Shown here: positions 1 through 7,351 of the stretch, in pieces
Layout: each line of letters opens with the position of its first letter
How positions within the stretch are numbered: position 1 is the stretch's first letter
Origin: Gammaproteobacteria bacterium UBA1119
GTDB taxonomy: Bacteria; Pseudomonadota; Gammaproteobacteria; Pseudomonadales; Azotimanducaceae
NCBI GenBank assembly: GCA_002313255.1
Contig: DCBA01000027.1
Coordinates: forward strand, 1 to 24,631
Length of the DNA stretch: 24,631 nucleotides
Direction of reading: 5' to 3'
The notes under the pieces: generated by a model
Told to the model about the DNA's origin: nothing
What the model saw: only the letters and a program-made list of their open reading frames with translations
Database searches by the model: none
Program-made: the position numbers and the translations under genes

Positions 1-341
1 AGTTTAAAAATGGTCCCGTCGTCGATCAAACGCCCTTCATCGTTGCACCACACCACGTAGCTGACGCGATTGGTCCGCATCTTCGTCACGTCGCGGGTCA
101 CCATCCGGTTTAACATTCTTTCCGCGTCTGGACCGCTGATGAGGTATTTCTGCATAGGACAAATGTCGTAGGTGCCACAGGTATTGCGGACGCAGAAGTA
201 CTCGTACTCAACGTCGTAGTAGTACTCAGCGAATTTGTAGCCGTTCCATGACGACCAAGCGTTGTGAATATTGAGTTCGTCTTCGCGTTCCTGGAAGTGA
301 CTGGGCTTAGGCCGCTCGCTTGAAAAATCGTAGTCACTCAT
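1..341 (-). CDS. GcvT-like aminomethyltransferase-family protein, N-terminal part (runs off left edge)
   Basis: Partial gene: 113 codons from ATG at 341 to the window edge, with no stop. The translation has the layout of a GcvT/folate-binding N-terminal domain: a tryptophan-rich start, then VRNTCGTYDICPMQKYLISG, then GPDAERMLNRMVTRDV, then NDEGRLIDDGTIF. GcvT proteins use tetrahydrofolate to take a one-carbon unit from an aminomethyl or methyl donor. The acidic LIDDG stretch sits where the family keeps its conserved aspartate. The start overlaps the stop of the upstream oxidoreductase by 8 bases (ATGAGTGA, 334-341), so the two are probably translationally coupled. The substrate cannot be read from this fragment; a glycine-cleavage T protein, a dimethylglycine/sarcosine-type demethylase or a DmdA-like demethylase are all possible. 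A 75-codon reading frame at 110-337 on the same strand is a shadow of this gene. Confidence 0.8.
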   Translation of the reverse strand, partial: MSDYDFSSERPKPSHFQEREDELNIHNAWSSWNGYKFAEYYYDVEYEYFCVRNTCGTYDICPMQKYLISGPDAERMLNRMVTRDVTKMRTNRVSYVVWCNDEGRLIDDGTIFK

Positions 342-1953
342 CGTAGAAGTCATCTTCCGGAACGCTATTGGGTCGCTTAAGGTCGATCAGAATCTCGCGG
401 GCCGCGTTGGCGCCGCACGCCGAGGACACGCCACCTCCGGGATGCGTCGACGAACCGCACATGTACATCTGTTTGAGAGGCATCCTGTACTGAGCGTAAC
501 CAGGAAATGGGCGATTGAAAAACAACTGATCAATTGTGAGTTCGCCTTGAAATATGTTCCCCTCGGTTAGACCTATCTCCTGTTCAATCTCGTGAGGAGT
601 TCGCACCTCCATGTGCACAATCAAGTCCTTGAAACCGGGGCTGTAGCGAGCAATCTTGTCGATAACTGTTTGGCCGAACTGGTCTCTTTTCTCAGGCGTC
701 CAGGGTCCGTCGGCTAGCTGAGAGGGACAGTACTGGATAAAGTTCGACATCCAGTGTTTACCTGGCGGCGCAACCGTAGGATCCCAGGCAGAAGGAATAA
801 CGCCCTCGATATATGGATCGTCGGAGAAGCGGCCATGCTTCCAGCAATCGTATGCCCGCTCCATGGTTTCCAATGACCCCGTGAATTCCAGACCCCCTCG
901 GTTAACGTAGGCGTTATCTGGCACGTTACTGAATTTAGGCAACGCCGACAGGGCGATATTCACCTTTCCTGATGAACCCCGAATCTTGAAGTTTTTCGCC
1001 CTGTCATAAATTCCCGGTGGAAGATCGTTCTTGTCCATGATTTGGGTGAACGTTCGCTTAGCATCGAGATTTGATACGACCACGCGTGCCCGGATTTCGT
1101 CTCCATTTTCTAAGGCAACACCCACCGCCTTGCCACCCTCGACGAGAATTTGGGCGACGCCTGCGTTGGTCCTGATTTCTCCGCCAAACGATTGAAACGC
1201 CGAGGCAATGGCTTTAGAAATTGCACCCATGCCACCGCGTGCTAAACCCCAGGCACCGATGCTCCCGTCGACGTCTCCCATCACGTGATGCAGTAAAATA
1301 TACGAAGAACCGGGCGAATAGACGCCCAATGCTGTGCCGATAATTCCGGAACTAGCCTTCGACTGCTTGATGAGCTCGTTCTCAAAGTAATCTTCAAGAA
1401 AATCCACTGCACTGAGCGTAAAGAACCTGACGTATTCGTAGATTTCCTTCTCACCAAGCGACCAGAATTGTTTGGCAAGGAACAAAAGCTCATGAATGTC
1501 CCGTCGTCGAAATGAGGTTGGATCGGGAGGCGTACGGAGCAGCGTTTTCCGAATCAGTCGGGCGTATCGGGTCAGATCAGCCTCAAAGTGGGACATCGAG
1601 TCGGCGTCGTGTTTCGAATGACGTTTCAGTTCAAGATAAGCGGCCTCTTCACTGTTATAGCCGATCAGCGTGTTGCCGACGTCGTCGTAATTCACGGAAC
1701 CTAGATACGGCACCAAAATGAGCCCGTGCCGACTCAGATTCAGGTCGCGATGGATTGCCTGGCGCATCAAGCTGCAGACATACGAACAATTTGAGTAGGT
1801 CCAGCCCTCGTGTAGTTCCCGGGATACGGCTGCACCGCCTATGTAGTCGTTCTTTTCTACGACCACTACGTCAAGGCCTGCTTTTGCTAGATAAGCTGCA
1901 TTTGTTAAGCCGTTGTGGCCGGCCCCGATAACGATGGCATCGTACTGTTTCAC
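334..1953 (-). CDS. NAD(P)/FAD-dependent oxidoreductase, phytoene-desaturase/PYROXD2-like (copy 2)
   Basis: Predicted 539-residue FAD enzyme of the COG1233 phytoene-desaturase-like superfamily. The N-terminal dinucleotide fold is clear (YDAIVIGAGHNGL, residues 4-16, then VVVVEKNDYIGGAAVSREL). The C-terminus has the family's FAD-closing motif (MCGSSTHPGGGVSSACGANA). I chose GTG at 1953 because it overlaps the stop of the upstream paralogue as GTGA. The frame is open to 2028, but that adds 25 residues with no family resemblance that lie inside the neighbour. The protein is closer to PYROXD2-type proteins than to carotenoid enzymes, and no carotenoid genes are nearby. The likely role is oxidation of a C-N or C-C bond in an amine substrate; this is inferred from the adjacent GcvT-like and PuuA-like genes. 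The substrate is unknown. Confidence 0.88.
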   Translation of the reverse strand: MKQYDAIVIGAGHNGLTNAAYLAKAGLDVVVVEKNDYIGGAAVSRELHEGWTYSNCSYVCSLMRQAIHRDLNLSRHGLILVPYLGSVNYDDVGNTLIGYNSEEAAYLELKRHSKHDADSMSHFEADLTRYARLIRKTLLRTPPDPTSFRRRDIHELLFLAKQFWSLGEKEIYEYVRFFTLSAVDFLEDYFENELIKQSKASSGIIGTALGVYSPGSSYILLHHVMGDVDGSIGAWGLARGGMGAISKAIASAFQSFGGEIRTNAGVAQILVEGGKAVGVALENGDEIRARVVVSNLDAKRTFTQIMDKNDLPPGIYDRAKNFKIRGSSGKVNIALSALPKFSNVPDNAYVNRGGLEFTGSLETMERAYDCWKHGRFSDDPYIEGVIPSAWDPTVAPPGKHWMSNFIQYCPSQLADGPWTPEKRDQFGQTVIDKIARYSPGFKDLIVHMEVRTPHEIEQEIGLTEGNIFQGELTIDQLFFNRPFPGYAQYRMPLKQMYMCGSSTHPGGGVSSACGANAAREILIDLKRPNSVPEDDFYDE

Positions 1954-3494
1954 GACAGAATCTCGTGCGCAGCATTGTGTCCCGGACCACCGGTAATATC
2001 TCCGCCAGGGTGGGATCCAGCTCCGCAAAGGTATAGACCCCGCACGGGGGACTGGTACTGCCCTGCACCATAGGTGGGCCGCATCATGAACAATTGATCG
2101 AGGGCAAATTCACCGTGGTGCCAGTGACCACCCGTCACTCGAAACATCCGTTCAAGATCGATCGGAGTAAGAAGTTCGCTTGCGATAATCTGCTCGCGAA
2201 TGGCGGGCGCGTACAATGCGATTTTGTCGATGAGCCTGTCGGTAAACGCGTCCTTAGCCGCCGAATCCCACGCGTTTTTCATCTTGTAAGGTACGTACAT
2301 CACTTGTGCAGATAAGACGTGCTGTCCGTCCGGTGCGAGCGAGGGATCGTGCAAGCTAGGAATCACGATCTCCATCACTGGGTCAGCAGGGCACTGGCCA
2401 TACTTTGAATCGTCAAAGGCGTTTTCAATCGTTGCCATATCTGGAGAAATGATTAGCTGACCATCGGACCGATCTAATCCGGTGAATGTTGGCAAGCCGT
2501 TCAGTGCCAGATGGAGTTTTGCAACAAGCCCTTGTGAGCGAATTCGGCGAATACGATTTGTAAACTCGATTTCGAGATTCTCCGCTCCCAGTAGCGTGAG
2601 AAACGTCGTCTTAGGGTCTGCCGAAGATACGATATTTCGGGCGACTACTTGTTCTCCGTCATCCACTTGCACGCCGGTCGCACGAAGGCCTTCCTCTCCT
2701 CGTTCAATGGCGATCCGGCGTACGGATGTGTTGGTTCGAATCTCGACACCCCGGGATTCGGCCGATGAACGGAGCGCGTTAATTAGGCCCGACACCCCTC
2801 CAACAGGTAGCTCGTGTAAACCGTTCATACCTCCAGACATTCGATACAGCATTAACATGATGGAATTGTTGGGCGAACGTGGAGCTTGCTTCGATCCGAT
2901 GAGACCGTTCCAGCTGAGTAGGGCTTTAAGGATCGGATGATCGAAGTACTCGTCCATGAGATCGTGTGTTGGAAGCGCGATGATCCGAAGAAACTCACGC
3001 ATGTCTTGCTTGCCCAGCATTCGCATCTTCAAGCCAAGTTGGGCGAACGACAGCACCTCGGGCAATGAATTGTTACCGATAGGAGGGGCGGTTTTCAGCC
3101 AGAGCGGTGCTAACAGATTGGCGAAGCGCTTGGTGAGTTTCGAGTAGTTCAAGTAAGCCGCCTGGTCTGTCTCGGGTACTCCGCTGACGGTATCGCCGTC
3201 GAGTACGACGTGATTCCCTTGGAGATCGAGCCCCACGCATGGCAGAGGGTTTGGCGTACGCGCAAGACCATGGTCTTGCAACGTAAGATCTCGGTGTATT
3301 TTCTTTGAGAAGTGGCTGACCGTGTGTGCGACCGACGCCCTAAAACCGGGATGAAATTCGCGGGTGGATGCAAGTCCGCCCACCGTGCTCGATGACTCGA
3401 GGACAAGGACCCTCTGATTTTGTCGCGCAAGGTAGTTTGCACAAACCAAGCCGTTGTGCCCCGCACCAATGACTACAGTGTCGTAATGAGCCAC
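1950..3494 (-). CDS. NAD(P)/FAD-dependent oxidoreductase, phytoene-desaturase/PYROXD2-like (copy 1)
   Basis: Predicted 514-residue FAD oxidoreductase from ATG at 3494. The Rossmann motif is at the extreme N-terminus (YDTVVIGAGHNGL, residues 4-16) with the second glycine motif SSSTVGGLASTREF. The C-terminal FAD motif reads LCGAGSHPGGDITGGPGHNA. It is a paralogue of the downstream gene: the same architecture, matching end motifs and similar length, but clearly diverged, so an old tandem duplication. The pair overlap by 4 bases (GTGA, 1950-1953), which suggests coupled and perhaps equimolar synthesis, and a heterodimer is possible. There is no signal peptide, so it is probably cytoplasmic. It lies 128 bases downstream of the PuuA-like gene in the same direction. 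The substrate is unknown; an amine or methylated amine is inferred from context. Confidence 0.88.
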   Translation of the reverse strand: MAHYDTVVIGAGHNGLVCANYLARQNQRVLVLESSSTVGGLASTREFHPGFRASVAHTVSHFSKKIHRDLTLQDHGLARTPNPLPCVGLDLQGNHVVLDGDTVSGVPETDQAAYLNYSKLTKRFANLLAPLWLKTAPPIGNNSLPEVLSFAQLGLKMRMLGKQDMREFLRIIALPTHDLMDEYFDHPILKALLSWNGLIGSKQAPRSPNNSIMLMLYRMSGGMNGLHELPVGGVSGLINALRSSAESRGVEIRTNTSVRRIAIERGEEGLRATGVQVDDGEQVVARNIVSSADPKTTFLTLLGAENLEIEFTNRIRRIRSQGLVAKLHLALNGLPTFTGLDRSDGQLIISPDMATIENAFDDSKYGQCPADPVMEIVIPSLHDPSLAPDGQHVLSAQVMYVPYKMKNAWDSAAKDAFTDRLIDKIALYAPAIREQIIASELLTPIDLERMFRVTGGHWHHGEFALDQLFMMRPTYGAGQYQSPVRGLYLCGAGSHPGGDITGGPGHNAAHEILS

Positions 3495-3622
3495 GTTGTT
3501 ATCTTAGCGTAGTAGTCGGTTCGATTGATGAGCCTATTGCGCACTGGTGAGCAGAACTTCTCGGCCTACACGCAACGGAAAACGTGCAAGCTCCTAATTC
3601 TCGAGAAGAGTCCGCTCAGTGG
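3495..3622. other. Intergenic gap, probable leader of the oxidoreductase-oxidoreductase-gcvT operon
   Basis: These 128 bases separate the PuuA-like stop from the first PYROXD2-like gene, both leftward. The only structure I found is a 7-bp inverted repeat (cttctcg 3557-3563, cgagaag 3602-3608) with a 38-base loop, too loose to call a terminator. The spacing allows an internal promoter, but no convincing -35/-10 pair was seen. Confidence 0.3.
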
Positions 3623-4999
3623 TTACGTTGTTAATACCAGATGTTCACGTTCCCACGCAGTCACGGTGCTGGAAAACGCGGTAAGTTCTCTTAATTTGAG
3701 GTCAACGAATACGTTAACAAACCGTTCGCCGAAAAGATCAATGAGCGGTTCACACTCTAAGAGTAGGTCGAGCGATTCACGTAGTGTTCGAGGTAGGGTG
3801 TGTTCGAGGTCCCAGGCGCTTTCCGTCGTGGGTTCGCTGGGCCGCGCGCCTTCCTGCATACCCAAGTAACCGCATGCGAGGCAAGCTGCAACTGCGAGAT
3901 AGGGGTTTGTATCAGATCCCGGTATGCGATTTTCAATCCGAGTAGAGTCCGCGTTGCTGCGGGGCACCCTGAACCCCGTCGTTCTATTGTCGATCCCCCA
4001 CTCGGTGTTTATCGGGCAGGATTCTGCACCTTCGAATCTGCGATACGAATTTACGTTTGGGGCGAGGAATGCCATGACGTGAGGCGTGTACTTCTGTAGA
4101 CCACCAAGGTAGGCATAAAACTGCTCACTATGATCGCCATCTTTATTCGAGAATATGTTGCTCCCGGATAATACATCCACGACGCTTTGATGGAGATGCA
4201 TTGCGCTACCCGGTTCGCCGGACATAGGCTTGGATAAAAACGTTGCGTAATAGCCTTGTTCTAACGCGGCTTGTCTTGCAATGCGTTTGAAATTGAACAT
4301 TCCATCGGCGCATGCCAAAGCATCGCCGTGCCGGAAGTTGACCTCCAGCTGGCCGCATCCCATTTCTGTAACCACGCCTGCGGTTACCATTTCGTGGCCT
4401 GCTGAATATTCGTAAAGCCTTTCGAGGAAAGGAGCGAATTCGGAAAGAGCTTCCATTTGGAACGAACGCGGTGTCTTTTGTTGTCGGCCTGATACCCCCG
4501 CTGCCGCTTCAAGAGGTTTGGTGGGATCGGGGTTTCGTTCCACGAGATAGAACTCGGCTTCTTGGGCAATCACGGGTCTCATTTCCTTTGCCTGAAACAG
4601 GTCCAAGATGTTTCTCAGTATCGTTCTTGGTGCGATCGTTAATGGCGCGCCGTCGAGACTTTCGCAATCGCAAATACACTGCGCAGTTTTGGTATTCGAC
4701 CAGGGCTGTACCACCAGTGTTGTTGCATCCGGTGCCAATAACATGTCGACGTCGGCGACGTCGAACAGGTCGTGATCTTCGCACCAACCGCCGACGACGT
4801 CCTGCCCGAATACGGCCTCAGGTAAACGGATCTCGCCGCTGACAAGGTCCTCAGCGCGAACAATCTTTCCTTTACTGACGCCATTAATGTCGGGGACCAG
4901 ACATTCGACCAGTTCGATCTCCTTGGTGTCTAGCCATTTTTTTGCCGCAGTCATGGGGGCGTGCTCACGTAAATTCGGGGGCACTTTGCCAGCACTCAT
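3623..4999 (-). CDS. puuA: Glutamine-synthetase-family ligase, gamma-glutamylputrescine synthetase-like
   Basis: Predicted 458-residue type I glutamine-synthetase-fold enzyme. PuuA-type members use ATP to join glutamate to an amine such as putrescine, the first step of the Puu pathway. Metal and substrate motifs are in order: QEAEFYL (E147, E149), TEMGCGQLEVNFRHGD (E212, E219), SAMHLHQS (H268/H270), then the NTEWGIDNRTTGFRVPRS and IENRIPGSDTNPYLA region. Length fits PuuA and GlnA3-like proteins. The frame is open to a TTG at 5011. ATG at 4999 is the first ATG, and a second at 4954 also gives a family-like N-terminus; none has a strong ribosome-binding site. The adjacent polyamine aminotransferase and the PuuB-like gene at 22302 favour a polyamine substrate over ammonia. 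Other amines, such as ethanolamine, spermidine or methylated amines, cannot be excluded. Confidence 0.85.
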   Translation of the reverse strand: MSAGKVPPNLREHAPMTAAKKWLDTKEIELVECLVPDINGVSKGKIVRAEDLVSGEIRLPEAVFGQDVVGGWCEDHDLFDVADVDMLLAPDATTLVVQPWSNTKTAQCICDCESLDGAPLTIAPRTILRNILDLFQAKEMRPVIAQEAEFYLVERNPDPTKPLEAAAGVSGRQQKTPRSFQMEALSEFAPFLERLYEYSAGHEMVTAGVVTEMGCGQLEVNFRHGDALACADGMFNFKRIARQAALEQGYYATFLSKPMSGEPGSAMHLHQSVVDVLSGSNIFSNKDGDHSEQFYAYLGGLQKYTPHVMAFLAPNVNSYRRFEGAESCPINTEWGIDNRTTGFRVPRSNADSTRIENRIPGSDTNPYLAVAACLACGYLGMQEGARPSEPTTESAWDLEHTLPRTLRESLDLLLECEPLIDLFGERFVNVFVDLKLRELTAFSSTVTAWEREHLVLTT

Positions 5000-5012
5000 T
5001 TTAGGTTGCAAA

Positions 5013-5056
5013 CTTATCCAGCCCCCGCATTGATCGGTCTCACCAAACTGGATAAG
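5013..5056. promoter_or_regulatory. Candidate operator: 9-bp perfect inverted repeat in divergent control region
   Basis: CTTATCCAG (5013-5021) and CTGGATAAG (5048-5056) are perfect inverted copies, 35 bases centre to centre. They lie between the divergent PuuA-like and SpuC-like genes, upstream of both preferred starts. Spacing of about three helical turns would suit a dimeric or tetrameric repressor bound on one DNA face. The regulator is not encoded in the window. Confidence 0.5.
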
Positions 5057-5091
5057 GTCGAAATTAGTTTACGGTTCAAGGGGCCAGTTTG

Positions 5092-6453
5092 ATGTACAAC
5101 TACACGACGGATCAGTTGCAGGATCTGGATACCAAACACTACCTCCATCCCTTTACCGACCATAAAAAACTGGCGGAAGAAGGAAGCCGCATCATCACCC
5201 GGGCGGATGGGATTTATCTTTGGGATAGCGATGGAAATCGATACCTGGATGCGATGGCAGGCCTGTGGTGCGTCAATGTGGGTTATGGCCGCGAAGAAAT
5301 TGCCGAAGCCGTAAACCAGCAGATTCGTGAGTTACCGTACTACAACAGTTTTTTTAAGACCGCACACCCGCCCGCCATTGAACTATCGCGTCTCGTCTGT
5401 TCGCTGGCTCCAGCTCATTTGAATCGGGTGTTCTTTACCGGTTCGGGATCCGAGGCTAACGACACGATCGTCCGAATGGTTCGCTTTTATTGGTCGTTAA
5501 AAGGTCTGCCGGACAAAAAGGTCATTATCAGTCGGCACAATGCATACCACGGGAGTACCGTAGCGGCTGCGAGCCTTGGAGGTATGCAAACCGCGCACGC
5601 GCAAGGCGGCCTGCCTATTCCGGACATAGACTACATAGGTCAGCCGTACTGGTACCAGGATGGTGGAGACCTCTCTCCGGAGGAATTCGGCGAGAAAGTC
5701 GCCGATGAACTGGAGCAGAAGATTCTTGAACTTGGCGTGGATAACGTGGCGGCATTTATCGGTGAACCGATACAAGGCGCCGGCGGCGTCATTATTCCAC
5801 CGTCGACTTACTGGCCGAGAATTCAATCGATTTGCGATAAGTATCAAATACTGCTGGTCGCCGACGAAGTCATTTGCGGGTTTGGGCGAACGGGTAAATG
5901 GTTCGGAAGTGATTACTATGAAATCAAACCAGACTTGATGTCGATTGCGAAAGGTCTGTCCTCCGGTTACGTGCCCATCGGCGGCGTATTAGTCAGCGAT
6001 AAAGTCGCTTCAATCCTGATAGACGAGGGTGGCGAGTTTAACCACGGCTTCACCTACTCAGGTCATCCAGTCGCCGCTGCGGCCGCCATTGCTAATCTCA
6101 ATATCCTACGTGGTGAAGACTTCGTCAATCGAGTGGATACCGAAACGGCCCCGTATATTGCCGAGAAATGGCAACAGTTAACGTCGCACGCGTTGGTGGG
6201 GGAGGCTAGGATCGTGGGTCTCATCGGTGCTTTGGAATTGGTAAAAGACAAAACCACGCGACAGTTTTTTGACGATCGAGGGGCCGTGGGCACCCTCTGC
6301 AGAGACATTTGTTTTGAAAGCGGGTTGGTCATGCGTGCCATCGAAGACACGATGGTGATTTCCCCACCGCTTTGTATTACCAAAGAGGAAATTGATGAGT
6401 TGATCAATCTCGTCATTCGTTGTCTAGATCAGACTGCAAAACAGATTCAGTGA
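5092..6453 (+). CDS. spuC: Class III PLP aminotransferase, putrescine/polyamine-pyruvate aminotransferase-like
   Basis: Predicted 453-residue fold-type I aminotransferase. SpuC-like enzymes move the terminal amino group of putrescine or a related diamine to pyruvate. Visible motifs: the substrate-side LDAMAGLWCVNVGYG, the PLP phosphate site FFTGSGSEAND (about 115-124), HNAYHG (149-154), ADEVICGFGRTG (257-268; D258 contacts the pyridine) and SIAKGLSSGY with Schiff-base lysine K287. Length is typical. ATG at 5092 follows AAGGGG (5078-5083) at an 8-base spacing; a TTG lies directly before it at 5089. The gene diverges from puuA and is followed after 16 bases by the MTHFR-like gene, so the two are likely cotranscribed. 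Substrate could also be beta-alanine, GABA or another omega-amine; polyamine is favoured by context. Confidence 0.88.
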   Translation: MYNYTTDQLQDLDTKHYLHPFTDHKKLAEEGSRIITRADGIYLWDSDGNRYLDAMAGLWCVNVGYGREEIAEAVNQQIRELPYYNSFFKTAHPPAIELSRLVCSLAPAHLNRVFFTGSGSEANDTIVRMVRFYWSLKGLPDKKVIISRHNAYHGSTVAAASLGGMQTAHAQGGLPIPDIDYIGQPYWYQDGGDLSPEEFGEKVADELEQKILELGVDNVAAFIGEPIQGAGGVIIPPSTYWPRIQSICDKYQILLVADEVICGFGRTGKWFGSDYYEIKPDLMSIAKGLSSGYVPIGGVLVSDKVASILIDEGGEFNHGFTYSGHPVAAAAAIANLNILRGEDFVNRVDTETAPYIAEKWQQLTSHALVGEARIVGLIGALELVKDKTTRQFFDDRGAVGTLCRDICFESGLVMRAIEDTMVISPPLCITKEEIDELINLVIRCLDQTAKQIQ

Positions 6454-6469
6454 GGCCAAAGCACGCGGT

Positions 6470-7330
6470 ATGAAGTTTAAGGATTCGATGTACGACAACT
6501 TCAGTTTCTCGGCGGACCTGAATCTTGCTGCTCTGGGAAGTGTCGAAGATCTCCTTGGCCAAGCCAGAATATTGTCGAGGTCGGTTGACGGAATACACGT
6601 AAGCGACGGCGCCAATGACGGCGTCCATTTCCCGGCATTGGCCACCGCTCAACTGCTTCTACAAAACGATATCGATCCAATCCTGCAAATATCCTGCCGG
6701 GATAAGAACCGACCGACCTTGGAGATTGAAATACAGGGCGCACTTGCGCTTGGCGTGACCAGTGTGCTCCTTGTACGAGGCGAATCAGCTGGAATCAGCG
6801 ATACGTCCGATCGGATCGTCAAAGTCAGCACTACCGAACTCATTCAGATGGTGCGCCGCGTTGAAGCGGAATTGCAACAATCCAATTTATCGGTGGGCAC
6901 AATCGCAACCGTGTTTAAGCCGGCTGCTGATTGGCATCCGGCAGCATTACTAAAGAAAACCCGTGCCGGTGCGAATTTCATTCGCACCCAGCTTTGTTTT
7001 GACGCCGACAAGCTTAAGCTTTACATGCCCAAGCTAGTTCGATCCAAAGTAACCTGGAAGGCGCCCATCATCGTTAATCTAGCCGTATTGCCGTCGGCTA
7101 AAGCCGCCAAGTGGCTGTCCGAAAACCTGCGAGGTTCGCTGATTCCCGAAACGGTGATTAAACGAATGGAACACGCCGTAGATCCCGAAACGGAGGGGGT
7201 TCAGATAGCTGCGGAACTCATGGCGGAATTCAATACGATCCCGGGGATCTCGGGGGTTTGTCTAATGACACCAGGGCCGCCCGAACTAATCCCAGCGGCG
7301 GTAAATGCCTCCGGAGTACGACAGGATTAG
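6470..7330 (+). CDS. Methylenetetrahydrofolate reductase-like protein
   Basis: Predicted 286-residue TIM-barrel protein resembling MetF/MTHFR, a flavoenzyme interconverting methylene- and methyl-tetrahydrofolate. The best match to the family is the folate/flavin region DPILQISCRDKNR (about 69-81), followed by GALALGVTSVLLVRGES. Length is near that of MetF. Two family signatures are altered: the E. coli SFEFFPPR segment with its catalytic Glu reads SFSADLN, and the RGD aspartate reads RGES. It may therefore act on another folate or flavin substrate. A 16-base gap to the upstream aminotransferase implies an operon. Together with the GcvT-like gene it points to one-carbon handling. ATG at 6488 has a closer ribosome-binding site (AAGGA, 4 bases upstream) and is an alternative start giving 280 residues. 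Confidence 0.75.
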   Translation: MKFKDSMYDNFSFSADLNLAALGSVEDLLGQARILSRSVDGIHVSDGANDGVHFPALATAQLLLQNDIDPILQISCRDKNRPTLEIEIQGALALGVTSVLLVRGESAGISDTSDRIVKVSTTELIQMVRRVEAELQQSNLSVGTIATVFKPAADWHPAALLKKTRAGANFIRTQLCFDADKLKLYMPKLVRSKVTWKAPIIVNLAVLPSAKAAKWLSENLRGSLIPETVIKRMEHAVDPETEGVQIAAELMAEFNTIPGISGVCLMTPGPPELIPAAVNASGVRQD

Positions 7331-7351
7331 CCGATGGCGGCGTTGACTAAA

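Noticed and set aside
1954..2028. 25-codon upstream extension of the second PYROXD2-like gene
   Set aside because: It lies within the paralogue's coding sequence, lacks family resemblance, and the GTG at 1953 gives a clean GTGA overlap with the FAD motif right at the start.
2482..2940. 152-codon plus-strand open frame
   Set aside because: Antisense to the first PYROXD2-like gene, with arginine/serine-rich shadow composition and no motif.
334..3494. Carotenoid biosynthesis (phytoene desaturases)
   Set aside because: Both proteins share only the superfamily fold. No crtB, crtE or crtY-like gene is present and the neighbours are amine and one-carbon genes.
3557..3608. Terminator after the puuA-like gene
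   Set aside because: The 7-bp inverted repeat has a 38-base loop and no adjacent T run in the transcript direction.
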